Shown here: positions 6,656-15,894 of the stretch, one piece after another | Position numbering within the stretch: the first letter of the stretch is position 1 | How the letters are laid out: each line of letters opens with the position of its first letter | Assembly: GCA_009602735.1 (NCBI GenBank) | Contig: WELA01004421.1 | Location: forward strand, 119,526 to 152,856 | DNA length: 33,331 nt | Origin: Mesotaenium endlicherianum | Lineage: Eukaryota > Streptophyta > Zygnematophyceae > Zygnematales > Mesotaeniaceae | Reading direction: 5' to 3' | Translations under genes and position numbers: made by a program | Notes under the pieces: generated by a model | The model's input: the letters and a program-made list of their open reading frames with translations, nothing else | Told to the model about the DNA's origin: nothing | Database searches by the model: none

Positions 6656-9288
6656 ATCTCTACACGGAGCCAGATAGCTATGTGATGCCTACGCCGGAAA
6701 GCATTATCGATCTGCGCCATGGCTTCAACCAGATCCCTGTGAAAACAGAAGATCGAGGTAAGACTGCTTTTTGGGCTCAAAGGGAACTTTGGCAATGGAC
6801 AGTAATGCCATTTGGGCTGAAAAATGCCCCAGCCATATTTCAGAGGACTATGGATAAAGTGCTGAAGGGGCTGGATTTTGCTAAGCCATACATTGACGAT
6901 GTGGTAGTATTCAGCAAGTCCATAGAGGAGCACCTCGAGCACTTGGAACAAGTGTTCCAGCGCTTGGAGAAATTCCAGATGAAGCTGCATCCTGGAAAGT
7001 GCAGATTCTTTGAGGCACACGTGCCTTACCTAGGACATGAGATTGGGAACAATGCTATGTTCCCTCAGGCTGTGAAGACTGAGGCTATTTACAAGATACC
7101 TGCACTTGCGAATGTGTCTAAGATGAAAGGTCTGTTAGGGCTAAGCGGATACTATCGTAAGTTTGTGAAGGATTATAGCAAAATTGCTAAACCCTTCACG
7201 GAACTCCTGAAAAAGAATGTACCTTTTGTGTGGACAGAAGCTCAGGAGAAAGCCATGAACGAGCTTAAGGAGCGGCTGGTAACAGCCCCAGTCTTGCGAA
7301 CGCCTGACTACTCCAAATCGTTCAATCTGCACACTGACTGGAGTTGTGTGGGAATTGGCGCAGTACTCACTCAGGCCACAAGCCCTAGAGAGGAGTATGT
7401 CATTGCCTATGCCTCACGCTCTAACAATCGAGCGGAGAGCAACTACTCGTCCTATGAAGGAGAGCTGCTGGCAGTGGTTTGGGCGGTCACACACTTCAAA
7501 GAGTATCTATGGGGAAGACCCTTCACACTGATCACGGATCACTCACCATTACTATGGCTGATGAAGAATGGAGACCTCACTGGTAAGTTGGCTCGCTGGG
7601 CTCTTAAGCTACAAGAGTACCAAATGACGATGGTGCACAGAGCAGGAGTGCTCAACAACGACGCCGATGGACTCAGCAGGAACCCAGACCCATCTTCAGA
7701 CGACAGAACAGGAGCTCGAGAGGACGAAGACCCGAGCAGCCCAGCAGAGTTGGTGGCTTGCCTAGCCGAAATGGCTGGAATAGTAGCATCAGGTGAAGCT
7801 GAGCCTCTACCCCTGTTCAGTCCAGAGATCTGGAAAGATCAAGCTACTATGCACTGGCTGAAGACGGGAACTCACTTGGAAGGACTATCAGTGAAGGAGA
7901 AGGACCAGGTAAACCATCGAGCTAAAAGGTTTTGCTGGAAATGCAACAACCTCTTCAAAATTGAAGAAACTGGTCAGGAGAAGTTAGTGCCAGAACCCAT
8001 CAGGAGACGAGCTCTTGTGCAGGAAATGCACGAGAACACTGGACACTATGGTGTCAAGAAGACATATAGTCTTTTGGAGCTGTCTTACTGGTGGAGGGGC
8101 ATGAAGCAGCAGTGTGAAGATGTGATCAAGGCCTGCCAAAGCTGTGATCGCGTCAAGGCTGGTTTTACACAGCAACATCCACACTTGCAACCTTTGCCAA
8201 TCATGGGCCTAGGTTACCGTTGGAGCTGCGATCTTGCAGGAGAGCTACCGCTGTCTAAGCGAGGTAACAAGTATATCATGGTCATGATTGAGCATTTCTC
8301 TAAGTGGATAGAGGTTGTCCCTCTGACTGCTAAGGAGAGTCTAGGGACCGCGGAAGCGTTCCTCAATGGTGTGATTGTGCGTCATGGAGCTCCAGCAGAA
8401 GTACTGACAGACCAGGGGTCTGAGTTCCAAGGGTCTTTTCAGAAACTCTTGGACAGATGCTTCATCGATCATCGCACTACGTCTAGAGATCATCCGCAAG
8501 CAGATGGTCTGGCAAAAAGGATGGTACAAACCATTAAATCTGCTTTGCGCAAGTTTTGCCTTGAGCATGACAAGCGTGACTGGGATCTAGCCCTGCCATG
8601 GCTGGTTATGGGTTCCAGATTTAGCAAGCAGGCTGCCTTGGCAAATTTCTTGCCATATCAGATACTGTTTGGCAGAAGTCCAGTAGTGCCCAGCAGCATC
8701 AAGCAGGAGATTGAACAGGTGAAAAACCTGGACAATCCTGATGAACTGTTCAAAGTGATGGTGCGCCGTAAAGCGTTATTTGAGCGCATGATACCGGCTG
8801 CACTAGACAATCTAAAAATTGCACAGAAAAGAGATACGCAACGTTACGCCAGGACGCGAGACGAGAGCTACCGCCTGCAGATGACGCGGATTCAAGAAGG
8901 AGATTTTGTCTACCGCAAGCGCCAGACCAAGACCACCATCGACACCAGTTCAGGTGCAGTGATCTTGCGCGTGAAACATGCGTTTGACAATGGTGTGTTA
9001 GAACTGGAAGGTTCTGATGGTAAAACCATGAGAGACCACGTGCAGAATTGCTCGCTATGCCATTTGCCGAATATTGATCCCACAGTTAGGGTTGTGCCCG
9101 AGGAATTGGTGCCGGCCACGCCTTGTGCCAGCTGCAAAGTGCTGGACGATCAGGAAGCAATGGTAACTTGTGATAAGTGTGGTGCCCGTTGGCACACTTT
9201 CTGCATTGGCGAGGAAGAAAGTATGGCAGGACGATGGGAATGTCCTGATTGCCTTCCTAAAACCCCTAGCCGCAGGGCTAGAAAATAA
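6631..9288 (+). CDS. pol: Reverse transcriptase - RNase H - integrase - PHD finger polyprotein (pol, 3' part)
   Basis: An 885-codon frame beginning at the RT motif CGDYRRLN. RT palm: DLRHGFNQIP (residue 27 on), FGLKNAP, then YIDD at residues 87-90. RNase H starts at about 235 (HTDWSCVGIGAVL). Integrase has an H2C2 zinc-binding segment (about 466-510) and a core with D534 and D594. The third catalytic acid, expected in the HPQADGLAER-like motif, is Lys (K629). A C4HC3 PHD finger at 832-874 ends the protein in place of the chromodomain common in chromoviruses. The segment between PESI and DLRHGF is about 15 residues shorter than usual, probably a small in-frame deletion. Ends TAA TAG. Confidence 0.93.
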   Translation: MCGDYRRLNLYTEPDSYVMPTPESIIDLRHGFNQIPVKTEDRGKTAFWAQRELWQWTVMPFGLKNAPAIFQRTMDKVLKGLDFAKPYIDDVVVFSKSIEEHLEHLEQVFQRLEKFQMKLHPGKCRFFEAHVPYLGHEIGNNAMFPQAVKTEAIYKIPALANVSKMKGLLGLSGYYRKFVKDYSKIAKPFTELLKKNVPFVWTEAQEKAMNELKERLVTAPVLRTPDYSKSFNLHTDWSCVGIGAVLTQATSPREEYVIAYASRSNNRAESNYSSYEGELLAVVWAVTHFKEYLWGRPFTLITDHSPLLWLMKNGDLTGKLARWALKLQEYQMTMVHRAGVLNNDADGLSRNPDPSSDDRTGAREDEDPSSPAELVACLAEMAGIVASGEAEPLPLFSPEIWKDQATMHWLKTGTHLEGLSVKEKDQVNHRAKRFCWKCNNLFKIEETGQEKLVPEPIRRRALVQEMHENTGHYGVKKTYSLLELSYWWRGMKQQCEDVIKACQSCDRVKAGFTQQHPHLQPLPIMGLGYRWSCDLAGELPLSKRGNKYIMVMIEHFSKWIEVVPLTAKESLGTAEAFLNGVIVRHGAPAEVLTDQGSEFQGSFQKLLDRCFIDHRTTSRDHPQADGLAKRMVQTIKSALRKFCLEHDKRDWDLALPWLVMGSRFSKQAALANFLPYQILFGRSPVVPSSIKQEIEQVKNLDNPDELFKVMVRRKALFERMIPAALDNLKIAQKRDTQRYARTRDESYRLQMTRIQEGDFVYRKRQTKTTIDTSSGAVILRVKHAFDNGVLELEGSDGKTMRDHVQNCSLCHLPNIDPTVRVVPEELVPATPCASCKVLDDQEAMVTCDKCGARWHTFCIGEEESMAGRWECPDCLPKTPSRRARK
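9124..9252 (+). other. PHD finger at the integrase carboxy terminus
   Basis: Zinc ligands in the frame ending at 9288 follow the C4-H-C3 PHD pattern: C832/C835, C847/C850, H855/C858, C871/C874, with the conserved Trp (W869) two residues before the last Cys pair. PHD fingers commonly bind the histone H3 tail (unmodified or methylated K4). Placed after integrase, it would plausibly direct insertion to chosen chromatin; that role is inference. All eight ligands are intact. Confidence 0.93.
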
Positions 9289-9320
9289 TAGCTTTCAGCA
9301 GGAAAGGCAGAGACACCTCA

Positions 9321-9335
9321 GCTGAAAGGGAGGGG
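9321..9335 (+). other. Polypurine tract
   Basis: A purine-rich run (GAAAGGGAGGGG, preceded by GCT) ends exactly where the LTR begins with TGTAAG at 9336. This is the normal position of the plus-strand primer for reverse transcription and helps fix the LTR start. Confidence 0.85.
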
Positions 9336-10865
9336 TGTAAGAGGAATTAAGGCAAGGCAAGTATTTTTAAATTTTCTGCTAAAGTCTTAGGATAAGCAGA
9401 TGGTGAGAGCCGGGTGACAGAGAACGTCACCTTGAGTGTTGGTCAAGGCTGCATGGTGCAAGTTCAGGAACCCAGGGATGGGTTAACCCTGGTAATGCTT
9501 GTCACCGACACACGTGCAAAGGTCAATCGACCATGTCTGCCACAGGTGAGGAGGGCCACCGACACATCAACCAGGCCGAAGGCACACGTGCTGGAAGGCT
9601 ACGCACGTGCCGAGGGACCGACACTGTTAGGCACGACAGCTGTCGCGACTATTATCCGTTTGACGGTGTCGCACGCGCAGCGCAAGCTACGGCCACCTAG
9701 TGTTGAAAGTCAACATTGACTCACCGACCACTTGACTGATTACATCGCAGTCAGCGGTTATGGCGACGTCAAGACCACTGGCAAGGGGTCAATGTCAGTG
9801 TGCCCCACACCCAGGGATGGGGGGAGGTTTTGACAAGACAACCGCGAGGCTGGGAGCTGGGGATCAGCAATGAGCCGCCCAGCAAGTACCAGGTCAGGTA
9901 CTGTGTGATCGGCAGATTAAGTCACGTCATGGCTGCAATGCCAAGATAGGTTACGGCCGCCCGGTTGGGAAACCTTGAGCAAGTGGCATTTGCTTGCACG
10001 CCACTCAAAAATTCTTAGCCATGAGCCAATTAGGCGTGACTGCCAGCTGAGAAGCTAAGCAGCCACGCGCGACAGTCACAAGGTGTGCATGCATGCTGAG
10101 TGACTACGAGTTTGAGTTAAGCATGGCTAGGCAGAGGCGACATGCAGCTAAGTTGTGTGACTAAGCACGGCATTCTCAAAAGATGACGCTGTGTGGTGCC
10201 TGTGAAAGGCACGAATCTTGCCTGAGACATGTCATTCACTTGCACGCACCTTTGCCAAGAAGCAGAAGGAAAGCGAAGAAGGGCGAAGAAGAAGAAGGAG
10301 TTCCCAAGGCCACTGGAGGGCCAAAGCCCCACGCTTCTGACGACACCGAAGATTCTTCTGTGTATCATAGATAAGTTAGGATTGTAGGAGTTCCCAAGAG
10401 GGAATCTCACGGTTAAAGAAGGAGAACTGCAGAATAGAATCTGCTAGGAGATTAGCACAGAGTCGGCCGAACGCCACGAGTGTGTGTGTGAAGCAGCCTT
10501 AAAATGGTGAGTTGTGTGTTGATTTCCAAGTTCTCAGAAGTCGCATTCGCATCTCGAAGAGAGAGAGTAGTATTGACAGATAAAGCTCTCAGTGAAGAAC
10601 TGAGTGAGCCCAGCCTGGCAGTGAAGAGCTGTTAAGGCGCGGTGTTAAGTGAAGAGCTTGACCCAGGCCAGCATAGACGTAGTTTCAGAGTTTTGTAAGC
10701 TGACTTGTGGAAGTTAAGCGAAAGCCTGAAGGGCGATTTTCTCTGAATCTGACGTTGCATGTCAAGCTGCTTAGAGTGTGATTTCTGCAAACTACAATTT
10801 GCTCACCTGTGAATCCAAGAACCTTAAGGCATAAAGCCTATGTGGAAGTAAGAGACTTCCGTCCT
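9336..10865 (+). repeat. 3' LTR (about 1,530 bp)
   Basis: It starts with TG immediately after the polypurine tract. Its last 338 bases match the window's left edge, and its first 303 bases match 10866-11168. It contains no credible gene; short open frames inside it are chance. A palindromic CACGTG lies near 9513 and related ACGTGC runs near 9588 and 9605, possible E-box-like sites. A purine-rich stretch lies near 10262-10305. I see no clear TATA box. Confidence 0.9.
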
Positions 10866-11168
10866 TGTAAGAGGAATTAAGGCAAGGCAAGTATTTTTAA
10901 ATTTTCTGCTAAAGTCTTAGGATAAGCAGATGGTGAGAGCCGGGTGACAGAGAACGTCACCCTGAGTGTTGGTCAAGGCTGCATGGTGCAAGTTCAGGAA
11001 CCCAGGGATGGGTTAACCCTGGTAATGCTTGTCACCGACACACGTGCAAAGGTCGATCGACCATGTCTGCCACACGTGAGGAGGGCCACCGACACATCAA
11101 CCAGGCCGAACGCACACGTGCTGGAAGGCTACGCACGTGCCGAGGGACCGACACTGTTAGGCACGACA
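10866..11168 (+). repeat. Truncated second LTR, head to tail with the 3' LTR
   Basis: It matches 9336-9638 ungapped with four mismatches (about 1.3%). It starts at the very base after the 3' LTR end and stops abruptly after GCACGACA at 11168, where unrelated sequence begins. No internal element sequence lies between the two LTRs. The arrangement could come from insertion of a two-LTR circle, recombination in a tandem pair, or a second element inserted at the LTR edge and later deleted. Confidence 0.9.
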
Positions 11169-11288
11169 CTAACTCTCTCCATCCACATTTACATACATGT
11201 ATACGTATGTCCCCATGATATGCCGGGCCATCTTTCTGGACCTGTCTACCTTCTTCCTGACTTGGGTTGCACATTGCCCATCGTGCAG

Positions 11289-12751
11289 GCCAAGGGAAAG
11301 AATGGCCCCAAAGATGACTTGGACACCTTAAGGTTTGAGCAGCGGACAGCTGCGCGTAAGCATCGGGTGAAGTTCCATGGGCTCGCCGTTGCCAATCACC
11401 TAGTCAGTGAATGGCAGACGTTCGCTATGATGTTCGTGGCGAAAGCTAAGAAATTGAAGGGACCTAAAGGATAGTGGCAAGGGCAGCTCACGTGCAGGGG
11501 TGAAGGAGGTTGAGGGAGATCATCCTTCGCCCTCGAGCTCCAATGACCGGGGGAAGGAGGAGGGTCACGGGTCGGATGGAGAGGATGACGAGGAGGATCA
11601 CAGGTTGGACAAAGAGGAGGAAGAGGAGGGTCAGGAGTCCGACGAAGATGATGGCGGGGCAGTGCGCCTCCACCCCAACGCCCGGCCAGAGGCTGAGGAA
11701 GAGGTCGGGGATGTTGTTGACCCCCAAGATGATGCCAGGCAGAGGATCCACCTTGGAAAGTATACACCAGACAGTAATTGGGACCTCGACCGAAATGACT
11801 GGAAGGAAAACTGGGTGAACACCCGTGTGTACGACAATGGCATGCGCAAGTTCATCGGCGACGTGCGGTGGAAGGTCGCCGTCAAGTTGGCCATGCAGGT
11901 TCTACCGTCCGGCATAGCCACGATGACAACTTGGGAGGTGAGAAATCTACGCACCAACTGCTTATATTGAATCGCAGTTAGCATATTGCACCTTCCAATT
12001 GCTCAACTCCGCCCCCGCCTCCTTTGCTCGCCGAGACTGTCTGACTGGTGCCCCCCCCTTACCCCTACCCCCCCGCCCCCCCTTTCCTGCGAGTGCTACT
12101 CACACCTGTTGCAACATGTGCTTCGGAGTGCAGGCGATGGCAGAAGAAAACGGAGTTGGGCCCAGGGATATCCTGAGGATCGGAAGGCAGCTGAGGGTCT
12201 CGAAGGACCTTTTGAAGTATTTGACAGAAGCAAAGGCTCCAAAAAAAACAGAGCCGCACGTCGCAGTCAAGGCCCTCCGTGACCTCTACCTGGAAGATTT
12301 TAGTGGAGGCCTCACCATCGACCCCGACATGCATGACTGGGTGTGGACGAGCCCAACTGCTGTTGCTGACAAGGTGCAGCAGCTCGTCGACGCAAGGCGG
12401 GAGTCGAGGCTCATCGAGGACGTCACTTTGCAGGTGTGCAACGAGTCCGAGCCGTTGCTTCTGGGCGAGTACACCCGAATCCAACTGAAGTTGGGGACGG
12501 GGGCGGGGACAGCCAAAGAGCAGTTCAACAAGCAATTGCGCAAGGACTCCGACGCTGGCAAGCAGGACCTCACAAAGTTGCCGCCAGACGAGTGCCGTGT
12601 ACGGCTCCGGTTTGCATGCGAGGTTCTCAAGTGGGTGAAGCGGCGATTGGCGGGGGTCCACACTATGGCATTTAACCTTGGCAAACAGCTCGGAGAGAAC
12701 CATGCGGAGGTCATCGCAGCCGCGGAGAGCGCGCCCCGCCAACTTGTGTGA
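11289..12751 (+). CDS. Unidentified multi-exon gene (at least two exons, one apparent frameshift)
   Basis: Coding sense begins after an acceptor-like AG at 11287-11288 with a Lys/Arg-rich stretch. It shifts frame once near 11455-11461, then runs through a very acidic, Ser-rich region (about 11500-11700) and a Trp-rich block (about 11760-11930). A donor GTGAG lies at 11938. An acceptor at 12132-12133 gives a 196-base phase-0 intron, and the second exon (12134-12748, stop TGA 12749-12751) encodes an amphipathic, mostly helical segment of about 205 residues. I recognise no family. A frameshift could mean a pseudogene, a missed short intron, or an assembly error. It lies directly after the truncated LTR, so its 5' end may have been lost to the insertion. 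Confidence 0.55.
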
Positions 12752-14110
12752 CCATACTCAAGGACCTGCAGGGCAGTGCCCTTGGTCCGGGTGGGATCCA
12801 GCTGGCGCACCCTACATGAGCAGCAGCCCCCTTCCCTTCTGCATATGAGGAGATGTAGCTGATGACAATGTTTTTTACCTTGCACCATACACTAGAATAT
12901 GTAGCGTGCCTTTACTAGTTAAAGCAGTAACCTGATGCACGAAGGATGCGACGTTGGATTTGTTTGGTCACTGGCAAAAGTGACACACCGTTTGCTGTTG
13001 CCACCGGTGCGTAAAACAACTTGCATGTGCAGCACTCTCTAATCCTGAATGACCGACCTCTCCCTTTTGATTTGTTTCATGATGACGAGTTCGCCGTCAA
13101 GCATGTTAGCCGGTTAGCACGCAAATATGAATCGCAACATAATTTAAAAAATCACCATAATAGTAAGAACGGGGGGATACATGTAACCCCTGCAATTGCA
13201 TGCCCTTTCACGTGGTATCGACTTGCATTGTTGCGTGACACGTCAGCCAGTGGCATCGTATGTGGAGATCCAATGTTGTCGTTTGCCCCCCTGCCTTGAC
13301 ACGCAGGCCCTCGCAGAAGTAGCCTCCCACCCCGACCAAGAGGAGGGCCCACAGGACCACCAGTGACTATACTTTCGCCATGCCGAAGGTATCCTGATTA
13401 ACCTCTCAGTGCGTCAAAGTGCAAAAAAAGAAAAAATAATACATAGACTAACTAGCGCTATTGAGTTTAGTGCCCTAGACATTTTTTCGTAATATCCCAT
13501 ATTGTAAGTATATCGGGGTTGGGGATCGATTGGATGCGTGCATATCCAGGTTTAGGGGTTTTGTGAGACGCGTTGCCTCTATGAGTCATGTTTTTGTTTG
13601 TTCTTTGAAGGTTCTGGTGTGGGTGGGATGTATTAGTATTTTTGTCTCATACCTCTTGTAAGCCCATTGGGGGGGCTTGGGATCAATTGGATGCATGCTT
13701 TTTTGGACTTAGAGTTCATGACTGAACGTGTTTCTGCTGTGGGTATTTTATTAAAAGAGGCCCGCCCTCTAGCATCCTAAACCAGAGAGGGACAGAGTCT
13801 CCCCACCTCCCCACCCCCCCCCCTCCCCCCTAGACGCCCTAAACCCGGACCCTAGTGTATAAGAGCGCGCCCTTACGCATCTTACACCAGATAGATAAGG
13901 GAGAGCCATACATCGAGCAAGAGGAGGGCACACAAAATTTAACTTCGAGCAAGTGGGTGGGGCACGCGAAGTTGCGTCAGGGGGGTGGATGATCAACTGC
14001 ATGGTGGCCAGCTCAAGTGGCCGCATTGCACACACTGCCTCTCTCAGGGCCAACCCTAAAAAAAACCTAATGTTTTCATCTGCTTGTATACAGATTATCA
14101 CGAAAATTGA
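12752..14110. other. Intergenic stretch with degenerate repeats
   Basis: I see no supportable gene. Two related blocks, near 13515-13560 and 13668-13712, share a GGGGATCGATTGGATGCGTGC-like core with substitutions. Two further related blocks (near 13770-13790 and 13868-13900) share a CATCCTAAACCAGAGAGG / CATCTTACACCAGATAGA pattern. A cytosine-rich run lies at 13800-13835. These look like an old, diverged tandem duplication of about 100-150 bases. Confidence 0.5.
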
Positions 14111-14148
14111 TTAATAAGTACAAACGACACAAAACCTACACCAGTAGT

Positions 14149-14432
14149 CTAACTGCCGGGAAGCATCATTTCCAAGCGAAAAATCTCCTTCAGTCCCACC
14201 AGGAATGTTGCAAGGCGCGCTTCTGTGGTTGACAAGCTCGGGCTGGGGCCAACTAGGGCATCCCAATCCACACCGTTCTCCGTGGACTCCGTTCTCACCC
14301 CCGGGTATATGCAAGTGCCCTGGCACGCCCACAAGTATCTGTGCAAACGGAGACATCAGGCCGAGGAGGCTCGTTAACGCTGCAGGGAAGTTGATGAGGA
14401 GACCGTCTGCGGCACAGCAGAGTCCAGCCAGT
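14149..14432 (-). CDS. Candidate 3'-terminal exon(s) of a minus-strand gene
   Basis: Two reading frames look coding. About 14432-14335 encodes a hydrophobic stretch (ADGLLINFPAALTSLLG), and about 14320-14149 encodes a segment ending KEIFRLEMMLPGS at a TAG. They are offset by one frame; either a very short intron or an indel lies near 14290-14345. The gene upstream on the same strand is the PXA-PX protein, so this could be its carboxy terminus. The FPAALTSLLG piece faintly recalls the start of the Nexin_C domain that ends PXA-PX proteins, but the match is too weak to rely on. Confidence 0.3.
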
Positions 14433-14898
14433 GAACGGTCCATGGCCTACACCCAACGCCTCTGGAAACGCAGACGCCACCGGGCACGCGCAAGACGGGA
14501 GGAGATGGACGAGTCACAGCGCACGCACCCAATCACTGATCCCCTCCCTGACAGCACCGCTCACGCCCTCTTTGGGCTGCCTGATGTTTACAAGGACCAG
14601 TGCTTGCAAGAACAAGAGCCATGATGCAAAATTGAGATGCATGCCACATGTCAGCCACAGACAGAGAGGGTACAACTTTAGGCACACCACCGCACCCTCG
14701 ACGTCTAATTGTCGCGACAGGTCACAGCACGGAAGTGGGAGGAGGCTGAGGGCGGTGAGCGGGCAGGCAGGAGGAGGGGGAGGGGGCGAGGGAGTGAGCT
14801 GGCAGACGTGCTGCCTGCGGTGCCCCGCAACTCGTGCCCTCCCACTGACTCACTTGCTGCAGTCGCCTGTGGAAGCGGACATCTGCGTGTGCTTACCC

Positions 14899-14976
14899 AC
14901 CTCCGTGAGACTCGGCACTGTCACCCCCATCGTGCAGCGTGCCGCCAAGGAGGAGGGAGTGCTGCAACGTGATCAA
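14899..14976 (-). other. Possible small minus-strand exon
   Basis: On the minus strand a CGTTGCAG acceptor-like site is followed by about 78 open bases and a strong donor (GAG|GTGGGTAAG). It lies in the right place and strand to belong to the PXA-PX gene. More than one frame is open, so I cannot say which residues it encodes. Confidence 0.2.
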
Positions 14977-15136
14977 AAGCACCCCCCACCTTGCCCCTGG
15001 AAAGAAGGGCGGCAGGGCAGCAGGGAGGAGAGGTGGTAGGGGATGCAGCAGAGGGAGAGAGGGCGGCAGCTCCTCAGCCTCTCACCGGCTCGATTGCCCA
15101 CCTGCACTCTGAACGTTGCCCAGCCTCTGGCCTAGC

Positions 15137-15175
15137 CCCCAGCCCCAGCCCCAGCCCCAGCCCCAACCCCGGGCA
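15137..15175. repeat. CCCCAG hexanucleotide repeat
   Basis: About five tandem copies of a six-base C-rich unit followed by a degenerate copy. A run rich in alternating CA/CG dinucleotides follows to about 15275. Simple sequence in the GC-rich block. Confidence 0.85.
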
Positions 15176-15894
15176 CGCTTGCCGAGTAGATGGGCACACG
15201 CACCACACGCGTGCACCCACTCACGCGCGCACAGACAGGCACACGCGCCGCGCGCAGACATACGCGCACAGCCGCTTGTTCTGGCCTTAAAGATATGCAG
15301 TCAGAGACTCGGGATGAGAACCTGGCACGTTTTGACGAGGCTCAGGGTTAGATACCCGGAGTTGGGCTGGATGCAGCCGCCTGCTTCTGCTGCCAATGCG
15401 TGCGCGCGCGCGCTGCTCGGGAGCTCCAGCTGCGGGCACGCACGCCCCCTTCTTCAACGAGGCCAGGGGGGCCTCAGGGCTCACTCGCACTGGCACGCAG
15501 CTGGCTCACCTCGGGCGGCAGAGCCCGCAGCCCTGTTCTGCGCGGCCGCTGAACGCTGAACACCCGCCGCATCAGGACTCCCTCACACACGCAGCAGGAG
15601 GGCGGGCGCACTTCCGCCACCGCTGCTGTTACTGCTGCTGCAGGCCCCAGACCCCCCCTGCTGCAGCACGCTCGGCACACACAGCCGGCATCAGTAGCGA
15701 TGCAGGAGCAGCCTCTGGCTCACCTCGGGAGACGCTCGGCGTGCAGGCGCGGGCAGGCCAGGCCAGGCCAGGTGCAGGGGCGAGAGTGGCACGCAGCAGA
15801 GGAGGAGGAGTGAGGGCCTTGGGTTCCTGCTGCTGCTGCAGCCGTGTAGCTGCGGCGGCAGCGATGGCATGAGAAGAGGGAGGGTGGTGGACAC

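Larger units (their letters stand above)
1..10865 (+). mobile_element. Ty3/gypsy-order LTR retrotransposon encoding a DNA methyltransferase (5' LTR cut by window edge)
   Basis: The element is bounded by a direct repeat: positions 1-338 match 10528-10865 without gaps, with 8 mismatches by my count. Between them the order is gag (two CCHC knuckles), aspartic protease, C5 DNA methyltransferase, linker, reverse transcriptase, RNase H, integrase, PHD finger. RT before integrase is the Ty3/gypsy order. A polypurine tract lies directly before the 3' LTR. The 5' end of the left LTR is outside the window. The copy is damaged: ambers at 1008 and 5523, frameshifts near 1470, 6035 and 6605, and an apparent deletion in RT near 6709. 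It is probably no longer autonomous, although the protease-methyltransferase frame is fully open. Family placement within Ty3/gypsy is not resolved. Confidence 0.93.

Noticed and set aside
9414..9719. Open frame inside the 3' LTR, repeated at 10944
   Set aside because: It lies wholly in LTR sequence, lacks motifs, and the second copy just reflects the repeated LTR.
13235..13300. Possible tRNA or small RNA gene in the 12.8-14.1 kb gap
   Set aside because: No cloverleaf, A/B box pair or T-loop could be recognised by eye.
14205..14624. Plus-strand frame opposite the candidate minus-strand terminal exon
   Set aside because: Basic, low-complexity product with no motif. The minus-strand frames look more protein-like and match the direction of the neighbouring gene.
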